Of a stretch of DNA of 64,000 nucleotides, positions 34,301 through 42,328 are shown in pieces; position 1 is the first letter of the stretch, and every line of letters starts with the position of its first letter. Made by a program: the position numbers and the translations under genes. The stretch lies in NCBI RefSeq assembly GCF_048381675.1, contig NZ_JBLWIS010000001.1, positions 434,001 through 498,000 of the forward strand. Direction: 5' to 3'. This DNA is from Advenella sp048381675. GTDB taxonomy: Bacteria > Pseudomonadota > Gammaproteobacteria > Burkholderiales > Burkholderiaceae_B. The notes beneath the pieces were generated by a model. It worked only from the letters and a program-made list of their open reading frames with translations. It was not told where the DNA came from and searched no databases.

Positions 34301-35346
34301 AGTGCTCCCATGTTATTGGTAGCCTGAATACACAGGACGAGATTGAGTTTTACCGGGATGGCAAACGTATTTTCGGTTTTGATCGTGCCGAGCTTGGCAA
34401 GGAATGGAGTGAAGTTAGCTACCAGATCATGAAACGTCGTGATAATCCTGCTTGCGCTGTGGCTGAATTAAGTGTCTGGGATGATAAGGCTGATCCTGGC
34501 TTCACGCCAAAAGTGAATTTTAACCCTCAGGAAAATATTGCTGCCCCGTTTATTAATAGTGGAGCACGCCCCAAGCTGGCGGTGCTTCGAGAGCAGGGTT
34601 GTAATAGCCATGTAGAAATGGCCTGGGCCTTTACCAAGGCCGGCTTTGATGCTTATGATATCCACATGACCGACTTGCTAAGCGGCAAAGCCAATTTGTC
34701 AGAGGTACAGGGTCTGGTTGCCGTCGGTGGCTTCAGTTATGGTGATGTTTTGGGCGCCGGTGAGGGCTGGGCCCGTACTATTCGCTTTAATGATCAGCTA
34801 GCGGAACAGTTTGCGGCTTATTTTGCGCGTCCCGACGTTTTTGCCCTGGGTGTATGTAATGGCTGCCAAATGATGGCAACCTTGTCGTCCATGATCCCGG
34901 GTGCCGAGTTCTGGCCCAAGTTCACGTATAACCAGTCTGCCAAATACGAAGCGCGCTTGACCATGGTTGAAATTGCCAACTCTCCATCCATTTTCTTTAA
35001 AGGTATGGAAGGTACGCAATTGCCTATCGCTGTTGCTCATGGAGAGGGTTATGCCAATTTCGCCGAGCAGGGCAACAAAGAGAAGGTGCTGGCTAGTGTC
35101 CGTTATGTCAATAACCATGGCCAGATTACCGAGACTTATCCTGCCAACCCCAATGGCAGCCCTTATGGTCTGGCGGGTGTTACAACGGCAGATGGCCGCT
35201 TTAGCATCATGATGCCGCACCCAGAGCGGGTAACCCGTAATGTCATGATGTCCTGGGCTCCCGAGTCCTGGGGTAGTCAGGATGAAGGCGGTGACTATAC
35301 ACCATGGATGCGCATGTTCATGAATGCCAGGGTGGCTTTGGGCTAG
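31303..35346 (+). CDS. purL: Phosphoribosylformylglycinamidine synthase
   Basis: A large single-chain FGAM synthase of about 1347 residues, the proteobacterial/eukaryotic type with fused PurS-, PurL- and PurQ-like parts. Visible marks are FAQANSEHCRHKIFNA, KVETHNHPTAIAPFPGAATG, GGAGLSNAFPEL, and the C-terminal class I glutaminase with LGVCNGCQMM (nucleophile Cys) and MMPHPERV. It converts FGAR and glutamine to FGAM with ATP. The start is uncertain: GTG 31303 gives the usual family N-terminus (SIYQFIPGSSVLSAF), while ATG 31261, with a better AAGGCAGG box, would add 14 residues. Confidence 0.95.
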   Translation: MSIYQFIPGSSVLSAFKRERLLSKMKSAGIPIANLVARYEHHVLIEQALTEAEQQRLKQLLDYGLPVNAEDIQDKKSVSLRVLPRLGTISPWASKATDIAHNCGLTGIKRIERGIEYILIPEKGLLGSKQFTEAQLGSIAAMLHDRMTETVVDVDFDGQALFRVLEGKPLQTVPVLSQGKAALNQANTELGLALSEDEIEYLVDAFTTLGRDPTDVELMMFAQANSEHCRHKIFNAKWKIDGEEKENTLFGMIRQTHAAQPLGTVVAYSDNSAIMEGGVAQRFYPDTEAAGPGKYASHERLTHVLMKVETHNHPTAIAPFPGAATGAGGEIRDEGATGRGSKPKAGLTGFTVSNLQFDDALEAWEKDSHGAPDRIATPLDIMIDGPIGGAAFNNEFGRPNLLGYFRVYEQTVAGQKWGYHKPIMLAGGMGAIDASQTHKNQIPPGALLVQLGGPGMRIGMGGSAASSMGVGANSAQLDFDSVQRGNPELERRAQEVIDACWQQLDNNPIIAIHDVGAGGLSNAFPELVNDAGRGAIFDLQRVNLEESGLSAAEIWSNEAQERYVLSILPEDLPRFDALAKRERCPYAVVGVATEDRVLRVTNGEGLPGEADTTSLDAATELRPVDVPIDVILGKPPRMFRDVTRVPLAEEPIDVTGLDFDLVSRQVMRHPTVANKTFLITIGDRTVGGLNARDQMVGPWQVPVADCAVTLADYEGYRGEAMALGERSPLAIINAPASGRMSIAEAMTNLAAADVARIEDIKLSANWMAACGVEGQDAALYDTVQAISELCQQVGLAIPVGKDSLSMRTSWQENDEQKQVVSPVSLVVTAFAPVADARQTLTPQLVTDQGNTSLILIDLGLGKNRLGGSVLSHVINQYGNEVPDLDDAELLRKFFVTIRALAQDGSILAYHDRSDGGLLATVSEMAFAGHTGVSINLDMLTFDQNVADWGDYKIRPEQVAVQRDESTIKALFNEEAGAVIQVRASDRDAVLQVLRAAGLSQCSHVIGSLNTQDEIEFYRDGKRIFGFDRAELGKEWSEVSYQIMKRRDNPACAVAELSVWDDKADPGFTPKVNFNPQENIAAPFINSGARPKLAVLREQGCNSHVEMAWAFTKAGFDAYDIHMTDLLSGKANLSEVQGLVAVGGFSYGDVLGAGEGWARTIRFNDQLAEQFAAYFARPDVFALGVCNGCQMMATLSSMIPGAEFWPKFTYNQSAKYEARLTMVEIANSPSIFFKGMEGTQLPIAVAHGEGYANFAEQGNKEKVLASVRYVNNHGQITETYPANPNGSPYGLAGVTTADGRFSIMMPHPERVTRNVMMSWAPESWGSQDEGGDYTPWMRMFMNARVALG

Positions 35347-35385
35347 ATTGGTTTTTCCCGGCAGTAATGTCGGGTTAAAAAGAAT

Positions 35386-35440
35386 ACCCATTTGTTCAAT
35401 TGGCAAGTAAACTGCTTATTGGCAAATGGGTTTTTTTATG
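35386..35440 (+). terminator. Rho-independent terminator after purL
   Basis: ACCCATTTG (35386-35394) and CAAATGGGT (35423-35431) form a 9-bp stem with a 28-base loop that can fold further, followed by seven T's. A smaller hairpin CCCG/CGGG lies at 35357-35374. It separates purL from guaB. Confidence 0.75.
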
Positions 35441-35510
35441 GCAATGTGCTCATTGGCTTGAGTGCATTATCCCTTAAGCGTATAATCTTGTTTTGCGCCC
35501 GGAGTCTTTC

Positions 35511-36971
35511 ATGCGTTTAGTTCAAAAAGCGCTTACCTTTGATGATGTCTTATTGGTACCTGCGTATTCCAATGTGTTGCCACGCGACACCTCTCTAAAA
35601 ACCAAATTAACCCGTAATATCAGCCTGAATATTCCGCTTGTGTCGGCCGCCATGGATACCGTCACCGAGTCGCGTCTTGCCATTGCAATGGCTCAGGAAG
35701 GTGGTATTGGTATTATTCATAAAAACATGACTGCTGATGAACAGGCCCGTGAAGTGGCCCGTGTCAAGCGTCATGAATTTGGTATTGTTATCGACCCTAT
35801 CACGGTAACACCGTCCATGACCGTTCGTGATGCGATTGCATTGCAAAAGCAAAATGGTATTTCAGGCCTGCCTGTTGTTGAAAATGGCAAGGTTGTCGGT
35901 ATTGTCACTAACCGTGACCTTCGTTTCGAAGATCGCTACGACGAACCCATCAAAAATGTCATGACGCCGCAAGAGCGCCTGGTAACCATGCGTGAGGGCA
36001 GTACCCTCGAGGAAGCCCAGGCCCTGATGCACAAACATCGTCTGGAACGCGTGCTGATTGTCAACGAAAATTTTGAATTACGTGGTTTGGCAACCGTCAA
36101 GGATATTGTCAAAAACACAGAGCATCCCTTTGCCTGCAAAGATGCCTTTGGCCAGTTGCGTGTTGGTGCTGCCGTTGGTGTAGGTGAAGGTACTGAAGAG
36201 CGTGTGGCTAAACTGGCCGCTGCTGGCGTAGACGTCATTATTGTGGATACCGCTCACGGTCATTCACAAGGCGTTCTGGATCGTGTTCGCTGGGTTAAGC
36301 AAAATTATCCCAAGATAGATGTCATTGGTGGCAATATTGCTACCGCCGCTGCCGCCAAGGCATTGGTTGAGGCTGGTGCTGATGGTGTAAAAGTAGGCAT
36401 TGGTCCAGGTTCCATTTGTACCACCCGTGTTGTTGCCGGTGTGGGTGTTCCGCAAATTACCGCCATTTCCGATGTGGCCAAAGCCCTTGAGGGCACTGGC
36501 GTGCCCTTGATTGCCGATGGTGGTATCCGTTATTCCGGTGACGTTGCCAAGGCCTTGGTTGCTGGTGCTTATGCCTGCATGATGGGCGGCATGCTTGCTG
36601 GTACTGAAGAGGCGCCGGGTGAAGTGGTCCTGTTTCAGGGGCGTTCTTACAAGTCTTACCGTGGCATGGGCAGTTTAGGCGCCATGGAAAAAGGCTCTGC
36701 AGACCGTTACTTCCAGGAAGCTTCCAGCAACACAGACAAGCTGGTTCCTGAAGGTATTGAAGGCCGTGTTCCTTACAAAGGCAGTGTGTTGGCCATTATT
36801 TACCAATTGGTAGGTGGTATCCGGGCTTCCATGGGTTATTGCGGTTGCGCCTCTATTGATGACATGCGCACCAAGCCAGAGTTCGTTGAAATCACCTCTG
36901 CCGGTGTTCGCGAATCTCACGTGCATGATGTGCAAATCACCAAAGAAGCACCTAACTACCGTGCTGATTAA
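35511..36971 (+). CDS. guaB: Inosine-5'-monophosphate dehydrogenase
   Basis: A 486-residue IMPDH: ALTFDDVLLVPAYSNVLPRD at the start, a CBS pair at about residues 93-205 (MTVRDAIALQKQNGISGLPV, then VMTPQERLVTMREG), the active-site loop GIGPGSICTTR with Cys303, and the flap after SYRGMGSLGAM. It oxidises IMP to XMP with NAD+. GGAG precedes the ATG at 35511; a TTG at 35493 would extend it without support. guaA follows about 1 kb on, with an unrelated leftward hydrolase between. Confidence 0.97.
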   Translation: MRLVQKALTFDDVLLVPAYSNVLPRDTSLKTKLTRNISLNIPLVSAAMDTVTESRLAIAMAQEGGIGIIHKNMTADEQAREVARVKRHEFGIVIDPITVTPSMTVRDAIALQKQNGISGLPVVENGKVVGIVTNRDLRFEDRYDEPIKNVMTPQERLVTMREGSTLEEAQALMHKHRLERVLIVNENFELRGLATVKDIVKNTEHPFACKDAFGQLRVGAAVGVGEGTEERVAKLAAAGVDVIIVDTAHGHSQGVLDRVRWVKQNYPKIDVIGGNIATAAAAKALVEAGADGVKVGIGPGSICTTRVVAGVGVPQITAISDVAKALEGTGVPLIADGGIRYSGDVAKALVAGAYACMMGGMLAGTEEAPGEVVLFQGRSYKSYRGMGSLGAMEKGSADRYFQEASSNTDKLVPEGIEGRVPYKGSVLAIIYQLVGGIRASMGYCGCASIDDMRTKPEFVEITSAGVRESHVHDVQITKEAPNYRAD

Positions 36972-37015
36972 TTCTGCAGGGTGCCGGTAATGCCGGCTTG
37001 GTAGTTCTGCAAATA

Positions 37016-37051
37016 AAAACCCTTTCGTAAATTTTTCCGGAAGGGTTTTTT
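37016..37051. terminator. Rho-independent terminator after guaB
   Basis: AAAACCCTT (37016-37024) and AAGGGTTTT (37041-37049) form a 9-bp stem followed by more T's, with A's before the left arm. It lies between the convergent guaB (ends 36971) and hydrolase (ends 37071) and can serve both. Confidence 0.8.
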
Positions 37052-37070
37052 TATGATTTGAAAAAAAACT

Positions 37071-37796
37071 TCAAAAAGAAAGCAATAAATCAGCCAGCAA
37101 GTGCGGATGGGTAAAGGGGGCGGCATGGGAAGTGGGTAGTTTCACTATGCTCCAGCCTTGCTGTTTTTTAGCCAGTACATGCGATTGGGCAACCGGGTCG
37201 TAGGCCGGGTTGGTGCATTTGTAATAGGTAACTGGCAGGTAATTGCCCAGTGGATGATGCAGTTCCAGTTTGCTGGCATAAGTGCCAATAGGGTGGGGCG
37301 TAAGCATGGATGCAATGGTAGTGTTTACGTGCTCGTCTTCAGGGTAGCCCAGTAATACAGGCCGTGGCGCAGGCAGGGCCAGGCCTTTACATTGGCTGGC
37401 TGCGATGCTTTGCAGTTTTTCCACGGCCTTTTCAGGCAGGGTATTAAAAGCTGACTGGCCGTTTTCAACCAGGAAACCATCCAGAAAAATCAATTGCCTG
37501 ATTTTCTCAGGAATTCTGTCTGCCACACCACTAATCACCAGGCCGCCAAAGCTGTGACCAAGCAAAACCACATCGTCTAGTTTTTCCCATTTGAACAGAT
37601 TGATGATGTCAGTGATAAATGTGTCAAGATTAATGCTGCTATTAAGCAAATGGGATTTTTCGCCCAGGCCGGTAAGGGTTGGCGTGTATACATTGTGCCC
37701 TTGTTGGCGCAGGTGTTGTGCAAGGGTTTGCCACACCCAGCCGCCGTGCCAGGCACCATGCACCAGCACAAATGTTGTTGGGGTATGTTCTGTCAT
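37071..37796 (-). CDS. Alpha/beta hydrolase (salicylate/methyl-esterase-like)
   Basis: A 241-residue hydrolase. The oxyanion-hole segment FVLVHGAWHGGWVW, the nucleophile elbow LLGHSFGGLV and a C-terminal histidine in LPTSHAAPFTHP are all present. The HGAWHGGWVW form and short length match the esterase/hydroxynitrile-lyase-like group. Substrate unknown. AGGAGA before the ATG at 37796 fixes this start; the frame runs open further upstream to 37901 without support. It lies between guaB and guaA on the opposite strand. Confidence 0.85.
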   Translation of the reverse strand: MTEHTPTTFVLVHGAWHGGWVWQTLAQHLRQQGHNVYTPTLTGLGEKSHLLNSSINLDTFITDIINLFKWEKLDDVVLLGHSFGGLVISGVADRIPEKIRQLIFLDGFLVENGQSAFNTLPEKAVEKLQSIAASQCKGLALPAPRPVLLGYPEDEHVNTTIASMLTPHPIGTYASKLELHHPLGNYLPVTYYKCTNPAYDPVAQSHVLAKKQQGWSIVKLPTSHAAPFTHPHLLADLLLSF

Positions 37797-37983
37797 GCCG
37801 TCTCCTGTTAAGGGTTCCCGTTTGCGGGTATTTATTTGTTTTAGGTAAAAGAAGCTGCCAAGGCCGGATATAAATGTGTTTGCCGGGCAAAATACATTCA
37901 TTTGGCACGGGACAATACATTATAATTTAGCCTTTATCCTGTCTGTGCTTTTGGCACAAATTGCTACATTTAATGGTCTTTAT

Positions 37984-39576
37984 ATGCATCAACGTATTTT
38001 AATTCTTGATTATGGTTCTCAGGTAACGCAGCTTATTGCGCGCCGTGTTCGTGAAGCGGGTGTTTACTGTGAAATACATCCCGGTGATGTCAATGAAGCA
38101 TTCATTAAAGAGCAGATGGCCCAAGGCCTGAAAGGTATTATTCTGTCTGGCAGCCATTCGTCTGCTTATGATGAAAGCTCCCTGAAGGTGCCTACCGCGG
38201 TCTTTGAGCTGGGTGTGCCGGTATTGGGTATTTGCTACGGCATGCAAGCTATGGCCATGCAGCTGGGTGGCAAGGTAAGCTGGTCAGATCATCGCGAATT
38301 CGGCTATGCCGAAGTGCGGGCTCATGGTCACACTGAGTTGCTTAAAGGCATTCAAGACTTTGAAACCCCTGAAGGCCATGGCATGCTGAAAGTCTGGATG
38401 AGCCATGGTGACAAGGTAACCGAATTGCCTGAAGGCTTCAAGCTGATGGCGTCAACGCCTTCTTGCCCGATTGCAGGTATGGCTGATGAAAAACGTCATT
38501 TCTACGGTGTCCAGTTCCATCCAGAGGTCACTCATACGGTTAAGGGGCAGGCATTGTTAAGCCGTTTTGTGGTGGAAATCTGTGGTTGCGAAGGCGACTG
38601 GAATATGCCCGATTACGTTACCGAGGCAGTTGCCCGTATCCGTGAACAGGTGGGTGACGATGAGGTCATTCTGGGCCTGTCAGGCGGGGTTGATTCTTCG
38701 GTTGCCGCTGCCCTGATCCATAAGGCAATTGGCGATAAATTGACATGCGTATTTGTCGATCACGGTTTGCTTCGCCTCAATGAAGGCAAACAGGTCATGG
38801 AAGTGCTGCATGAGAACCTTGGCGTGAATATTGTTCATGTTAATGCTGAAGCAAAATTCATGGGTGAGTTGGAAGGGGTTGCTGACCCTGAAGCCAAGCG
38901 CAAGATCATTGGCCGTGAGTTTGTTGAGGTATTCCAGGAAGAGGCTGGTAAGCGTAAAGACGCCAAATGGCTGGCGCAAGGCACCATTTACCCCGACGTG
39001 ATTGAATCAGCTGCCTCTAAAACCGGTAAAGCGGTTGCCATTAAATCGCACCATAATGTGGGTGGCTTGCCAGAAACCCTTAATCTGCAGTTACTGGAGC
39101 CTTTGCGCGAATTGTTTAAAGACGAAGTGCGTGAATTGGGCATCGCTCTGGGCTTGCCGCATCATATGGTTTACCGTCATCCGTTCCCCGGACCCGGTCT
39201 GGGTGTTCGTATCCTGGGTGCGGTAAAACAGGAATATGCCGATTTACTGCGCCGTGCCGATGCGATCTTTATTGAAGAGTTGCGCAACACCATAGACCCT
39301 GAAACGGGCCGTAGCTGGTATGACCTGACTTCACAGGCCTTTGCAGTGTTCCTGCCGGTTAAATCGGTGGGTGTGATGGGCGATGGCCGTACCTATGATT
39401 ACGTTGTGGCCTTGCGTGCGGTACAAACTTCAGACTTCATGACCGCCGACTGGGCACCGTTGCCATACCCCTTGCTGGCCAAGGTATCCGGACGCATTAT
39501 TAACGAAGTACGCGGTATCAACCGCGTGGTTTATGACGTGTCCAGCAAACCGCCTGCTACGATTGAGTGGGAATAA
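37984..39576 (+). CDS. guaA: GMP synthase (glutamine-hydrolysing)
   Basis: A 530-residue two-domain enzyme. The N-terminal class I glutaminase has Cys84 in LGICYGMQAM and a His/Glu pair in VQFHPEVTHT. The ATP pyrophosphatase PP-loop is GLSGGVDSSVAAAL, and the dimerisation domain ends with RVVYDVSSKPPATIEWE, the typical GMP synthase end. It aminates XMP to GMP. ATG 37984 gives the standard start (HQRILILDYGSQV). A GC-rich hairpin follows the stop and purC is 78 bp downstream. Confidence 0.97.
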   Translation: MHQRILILDYGSQVTQLIARRVREAGVYCEIHPGDVNEAFIKEQMAQGLKGIILSGSHSSAYDESSLKVPTAVFELGVPVLGICYGMQAMAMQLGGKVSWSDHREFGYAEVRAHGHTELLKGIQDFETPEGHGMLKVWMSHGDKVTELPEGFKLMASTPSCPIAGMADEKRHFYGVQFHPEVTHTVKGQALLSRFVVEICGCEGDWNMPDYVTEAVARIREQVGDDEVILGLSGGVDSSVAAALIHKAIGDKLTCVFVDHGLLRLNEGKQVMEVLHENLGVNIVHVNAEAKFMGELEGVADPEAKRKIIGREFVEVFQEEAGKRKDAKWLAQGTIYPDVIESAASKTGKAVAIKSHHNVGGLPETLNLQLLEPLRELFKDEVRELGIALGLPHHMVYRHPFPGPGLGVRILGAVKQEYADLLRRADAIFIEELRNTIDPETGRSWYDLTSQAFAVFLPVKSVGVMGDGRTYDYVVALRAVQTSDFMTADWAPLPYPLLAKVSGRIINEVRGINRVVYDVSSKPPATIEWE

Positions 39577-39588
39577 ATTACAGGGGCG

Positions 39589-39607
39589 GGGCGCCTTGCC
39601 GGCGCCC
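39589..39607 (+). repeat. GC-rich hairpin between guaA and purC
   Basis: GGGCGCC (39589-39595) and GGCGCCC (39601-39607) form a 7-bp all-GC stem with a 5-base loop 12 bp after the guaA stop. There is no T-run, so it is not a complete intrinsic terminator. It may modulate read-through from guaA into purC. Confidence 0.45.
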
Positions 39608-39654
39608 TGCCGCTCTTCCAAAACAAGATATTGAAACCATCAACGAGTAAATAC

Positions 39655-40368
39655 ATGAATACCAGCGAAAAAATTTATTCCGGCAAGACCAAAGACTTGT
39701 TCGCCTTGCCAAACGGCAACATCCTCCTCGTTTTTAAAGACGACGTTACGGGTGATAACGGCGTCATCGATCCGGGTGCCAATACGGTTATTGGCAAGGT
39801 CGAAGGCAAGGGCCGAAAATCCCTGGCCATGACTGATTACTTTTTCAAGCGCCTTCACGCTGCCAACATCCCCACCCATTTCGTGAACGCAGACCTTGAA
39901 AAGGGTACCATGGAGGTTCGTCGTGCCGAGCCATTAGGTAAGAGTATCAGCGGTACAGGCGCCCTCGAGTTCGTTTGCCGTACCCGGCCCTGGGGCAGTT
40001 TCCTGCGCCGTTACCAGCAGTACATTCCCGATGTGAATGCCAATCTGGATTATCTGGTTGAGATCACTGTCAAAGACGATGAGCGTGGTGACCCACTGAT
40101 TAATGATGACACCCTCGTTGCCTTGGGTCTTGTCAGTCCTGCTCACCTTGAGCATGCCAAGGAACTCACTCGCCGCGTGTGTCGTATCGTTGAAGACGAC
40201 TTACGCAGCAAAGGCCTTACCCTGGTTGACATGAAGATTGAAATCGGTCTGGTTGGGGATGACGTTGTGGTTATTGACGAAATTTCGGCTGATGCCATGC
40301 GTGTCATGGATGAAAACGGCAAAGTGCTGGAGCACGGCACTGTTTACGAAAAGCTGATCAACGGCTAA
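39655..40368 (+). CDS. purC: SAICAR synthetase
   Basis: A 237-residue enzyme with the PurC start KIYSGKTKDLFALPNGNILL, then VVRRAEPL-like EVRRAEPLGKSISGTGALEF and the C-terminal LVDMKIEIG and VVVIDEISADAMRV. The length and the GKTKDLF loop match the bacterial PurC group (about 237 residues) rather than the longer yeast-like type common in other Burkholderiales. It joins aspartate to CAIR. ATG 39655 is chosen; the TTG at 39631 is unlikely. Third purine gene in the block. Confidence 0.95.
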   Translation: MNTSEKIYSGKTKDLFALPNGNILLVFKDDVTGDNGVIDPGANTVIGKVEGKGRKSLAMTDYFFKRLHAANIPTHFVNADLEKGTMEVRRAEPLGKSISGTGALEFVCRTRPWGSFLRRYQQYIPDVNANLDYLVEITVKDDERGDPLINDDTLVALGLVSPAHLEHAKELTRRVCRIVEDDLRSKGLTLVDMKIEIGLVGDDVVVIDEISADAMRVMDENGKVLEHGTVYEKLING

Positions 40369-40406
40369 GGTAGTGTGCAGGCTTTTTTGTGGGAAACATT
40401 CAAGGC

Positions 40407-40737
40407 TCAGAAAGAGGAACCCCGGGCCAGCGCGACAAAGGCCTGTACATAATCAATCGCGGTATCTGTTCGTAAGCCCACGAAAATCTGCTTGGCAATG
40501 CCATTGGGTCCCAACCTTACAGGTACTATGGGTAGTTTGTCGGCATATTCTTCAACCAGCCAGCGTGGCAAGGCGGTTACCCCGCGACCACTGGCCACCA
40601 TCTGCAACATAATGTCTGTGGTTTCAATGGTTTTGTGGCGCTTGGGTGCGATGCCTGCCGGCAGCAGAAACTGGTTGTAAATGTCCTGGCGCTCAATGTC
40701 TACCGGGTAGCTGATAATGGGGATGCGGGTTCGTTAC
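40407..40737 (-). pseudogene. Fragment of a MetR-type LysR regulator (C-terminal part only)
   Basis: Read leftwards from about 40737, the frame gives RIPIISYPVDIERQDIYNQF, then TTDIMLQMVASGRGVTALPRWLVEEYADKLP and a stop at 40407. This matches the effector-domain end of MetR-like regulators; compare VLITYPVDKDRLDIYSTFLEP in the intact metR of this window. The helix-turn-helix half (about 190 residues) is absent, and other coding remnants begin directly at the broken end. Clearly decayed. Confidence 0.8.
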
Positions 40738-40947
40738 TTGATGCCTGAAATTTATAATGCCAATTCTGTAGCGGGTAAATGCTATCAACCACGTTTAACA
40801 AACCAAGATCACTCATTAACCCAAATTGTTTACGACCGGGAAGAACGCAGCCAATTGGCTATTGAGCAGGGCAGATTGACTGAAGAGCATTTCATGAAGC
40901 CCTATAAAACCACGCTTGAGCAAAGGGCCGCCGGCTACGCGCTTTAA
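40717..40947 (+). pseudogene. Fragment resembling the end of a DUF1852 protein
   Basis: The frame reads MRVRYLMPEIYNANSVAGKC, then YQPRLTNQDHSLTQIVYDREERSQLAIEQG and ends YKTTLEQRAAGYAL. This looks like the C-terminus of the DUF1852 family, which is typically encoded next to a short MetE-like methionine synthase. The N-terminal bulk is missing and the 5' end runs into the MetR-type fragment. The junction MP-EIYNANS suggests a further internal deletion. Family assignment is from memory and should be treated as probable. Confidence 0.55.
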
Positions 40948-40953
40948 TTAATA

Positions 40954-41232
40954 GAAAAAGAATGTCATAATTCTCATGTGCCCATTGATCTTATTGAGCT
41001 TATCAGGGGCAAGAAAGTGATGGTGGGAGCCATTGATGTGGCAAGCAATACCATCGAAACGCCAGAAGAGGTTGTCAATACCCTGCGAAAGGCGCTTCAG
41101 TTTGTTGATGCCGATAAACTGTATCCCTGTACCAATTGCGGAATGGCACCTTTATCCCGTCAAGTGGCAAGAGGTAAATTGCGTGCCTTAAGTGCCGGCG
41201 CGGAAATCGTTCGCAAAGAACTCTCCATTTAG
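40954..41232 (+). pseudogene. C-terminal fragment of a short MetE-like methionine synthase
   Basis: In the same frame as the preceding fragment, the reading ECHNSHVPIDLIELIRGKK continues with VMVGAIDVASNTIETPEEV and ends with DKLYPCTNCGMAPLSRQVARGKL. It carries the last zinc-ligand cysteine segment (TNCGMAPLS) of core-type cobalamin-independent methionine synthases. About three quarters of the gene is absent. A GTG at 40978 could start an 84-residue peptide, but it would be inactive. Confidence 0.75.
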
Positions 41233-41244
41233 TGGGGGTGGGCC

Positions 41245-41267
41245 ACTCCCACGCGGAGCGTGGGAGT
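41245..41267. repeat. Perfect palindromic repeat, REP-like
   Basis: ACTCCCACGC (41245-41254) and GCGTGGGAGT (41258-41267) are a perfect 10-bp inverted repeat with a 3-base centre GGA. The right arm with its preceding A (AGCGTGGGAGT) recurs at 41833-41843. A related degenerate copy, GTTCCCATGCTCCTGCGTTGGAAC, lies at 41776-41799. Such CTCCCACGC/GCGTGGGAG units are known as dispersed intergenic palindromes in several proteobacteria. Confidence 0.7.
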
Positions 41268-41312
41268 CAGGCATTGGTTGCAAGCGTCTTCTGACTGAAT
41301 GCTTGTCTGTGA

Positions 41313-41666
41313 TTATCCTATCAGATCAATGTCAAAAACCATCAGGAGCCGGGTAAATACTGCAAAACACACGATGGTCAATAATGCCGATGCAGCAATG
41401 GCCCCCCAGAAACCAAATTTACCTAGAAACCAGGGAAACGCGATAAACATAGGTAACGTTGGGATCACATACCAAAATGTGTAATAGGCATGGTTGGCTA
41501 TTTTTTCGGTACCTTGTTTTTCGAAATACAGCCAGAACAGGGTGAGTAATGTAACCAGTGGCAATGATGCCAGCAGACTGCCCAAGCGGTCACTTCGCTT
41601 GGCCACTTCAGAAATCAGAACGACTAAACCGGCTGTCACCAGATACTTTGTTACGATCCACAACAT
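41313..41666 (-). CDS. DUF3147-type small membrane protein
   Basis: A 117-residue protein with four hydrophobic segments: VTKYLVTAGLVVLISEVAKR, SLLASLPLVTLLTLFWLYFE, YVIPTLPMFIAFPWFLGKFG and AAIAASALLTIVCFAVFTRLL. It includes the SEVAKRSDRLGSLLASLPLV pattern I associate with DUF3147. Function unknown. It sits alone between palindromic repeats and is the only intact gene between the decayed methionine locus and tadA. Confidence 0.7.
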   Translation of the reverse strand: MLWIVTKYLVTAGLVVLISEVAKRSDRLGSLLASLPLVTLLTLFWLYFEKQGTEKIANHAYYTFWYVIPTLPMFIAFPWFLGKFGFWGAIAASALLTIVCFAVFTRLLMVFDIDLIG

Positions 41667-41775
41667 CAGTTAATCCTTAAAAACCCCTAACTAAACATAA
41701 ATCATAAATGATATGCAAATAATAAAAATCGCAAGTATGGTATTTTTCATGATTTCCTAGTGTTTTTCGTACTCG

Positions 41776-41843
41776 TTCCCATGCTCCTGCGTTGGAACGC
41801 AGAAAAGTATAGAATTTATGCTTCTATTACATAGCGTGGGAGT
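41776..41843. repeat. Degenerate REP-like unit and half-copy before tadA
   Basis: GTTCCCATGCTCCTGCGTTGGAAC at 41776-41799 is an imperfect version of the palindrome at 41245. At 41833-41843 the half-site AGCGTGGGAGT is an exact copy of 41257-41267. The half-site lies nine bases before the tadA GTG and its GGGAG could serve as the Shine-Dalgarno box. Confidence 0.5.
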
Positions 41844-41851
41844 AACTCCAG

Positions 41852-42328
41852 GTGTCACTGGCAGACAGGCATGAGATTTTCATGGAAATGGCTTTACAAC
41901 AGGCACAACTGGCGTATGATTGCGCAGAAGTGCCGGTTGGTGCGGTGGTGGTGAATAGTGCGGGCGAGGTTATTGGCAAAGGCTATAATCGTACCATTAT
42001 TGACTCTGATCCCACCGCGCATGCGGAAATAGTCGCATTGCGTCAGGCTGCGGCTCATGAGAGGAATTATCGTTTGCCCGACCTGACGGTTTATGTAACA
42101 CTTGAGCCTTGCGTCATGTGCATTGGGGCATTAACGCATGCAAGGATCGCCCATGTGGTTTATGGCGCTTCCGATCCTAAAACAGGTGCCTGTGGTAGTG
42201 TATTGTGCATTCAGGCCAATAAAAAAATCAATCATCACACAAGAATTACATCGGGTGTCTTGGAACAGGCGTGTGCAGAAAAGTTGCGCCATTTTTTCAG
42301 GGAACGCAGAAAAGGATCAAGATTATGA
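41852..42328 (+). CDS. tadA: tRNA-specific adenosine deaminase
   Basis: A 158-residue cytidine-deaminase-fold enzyme. The zinc and proton-transfer residues are visible in TAHAEI (His57, Glu59) and LEPCVMCIGA (Cys87, Cys90). It makes inosine at position 34 of tRNA-Arg(ACG). The GTG start at 41852 gives SLADRHEIFMEMALQQA; ATG 41882 is an alternative. The upstream REP half-site lies in its leader. The stop overlaps the ldcA start (ATGA). Confidence 0.93.
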   Translation: MSLADRHEIFMEMALQQAQLAYDCAEVPVGAVVVNSAGEVIGKGYNRTIIDSDPTAHAEIVALRQAAAHERNYRLPDLTVYVTLEPCVMCIGALTHARIAHVVYGASDPKTGACGSVLCIQANKKINHHTRITSGVLEQACAEKLRHFFRERRKGSRL

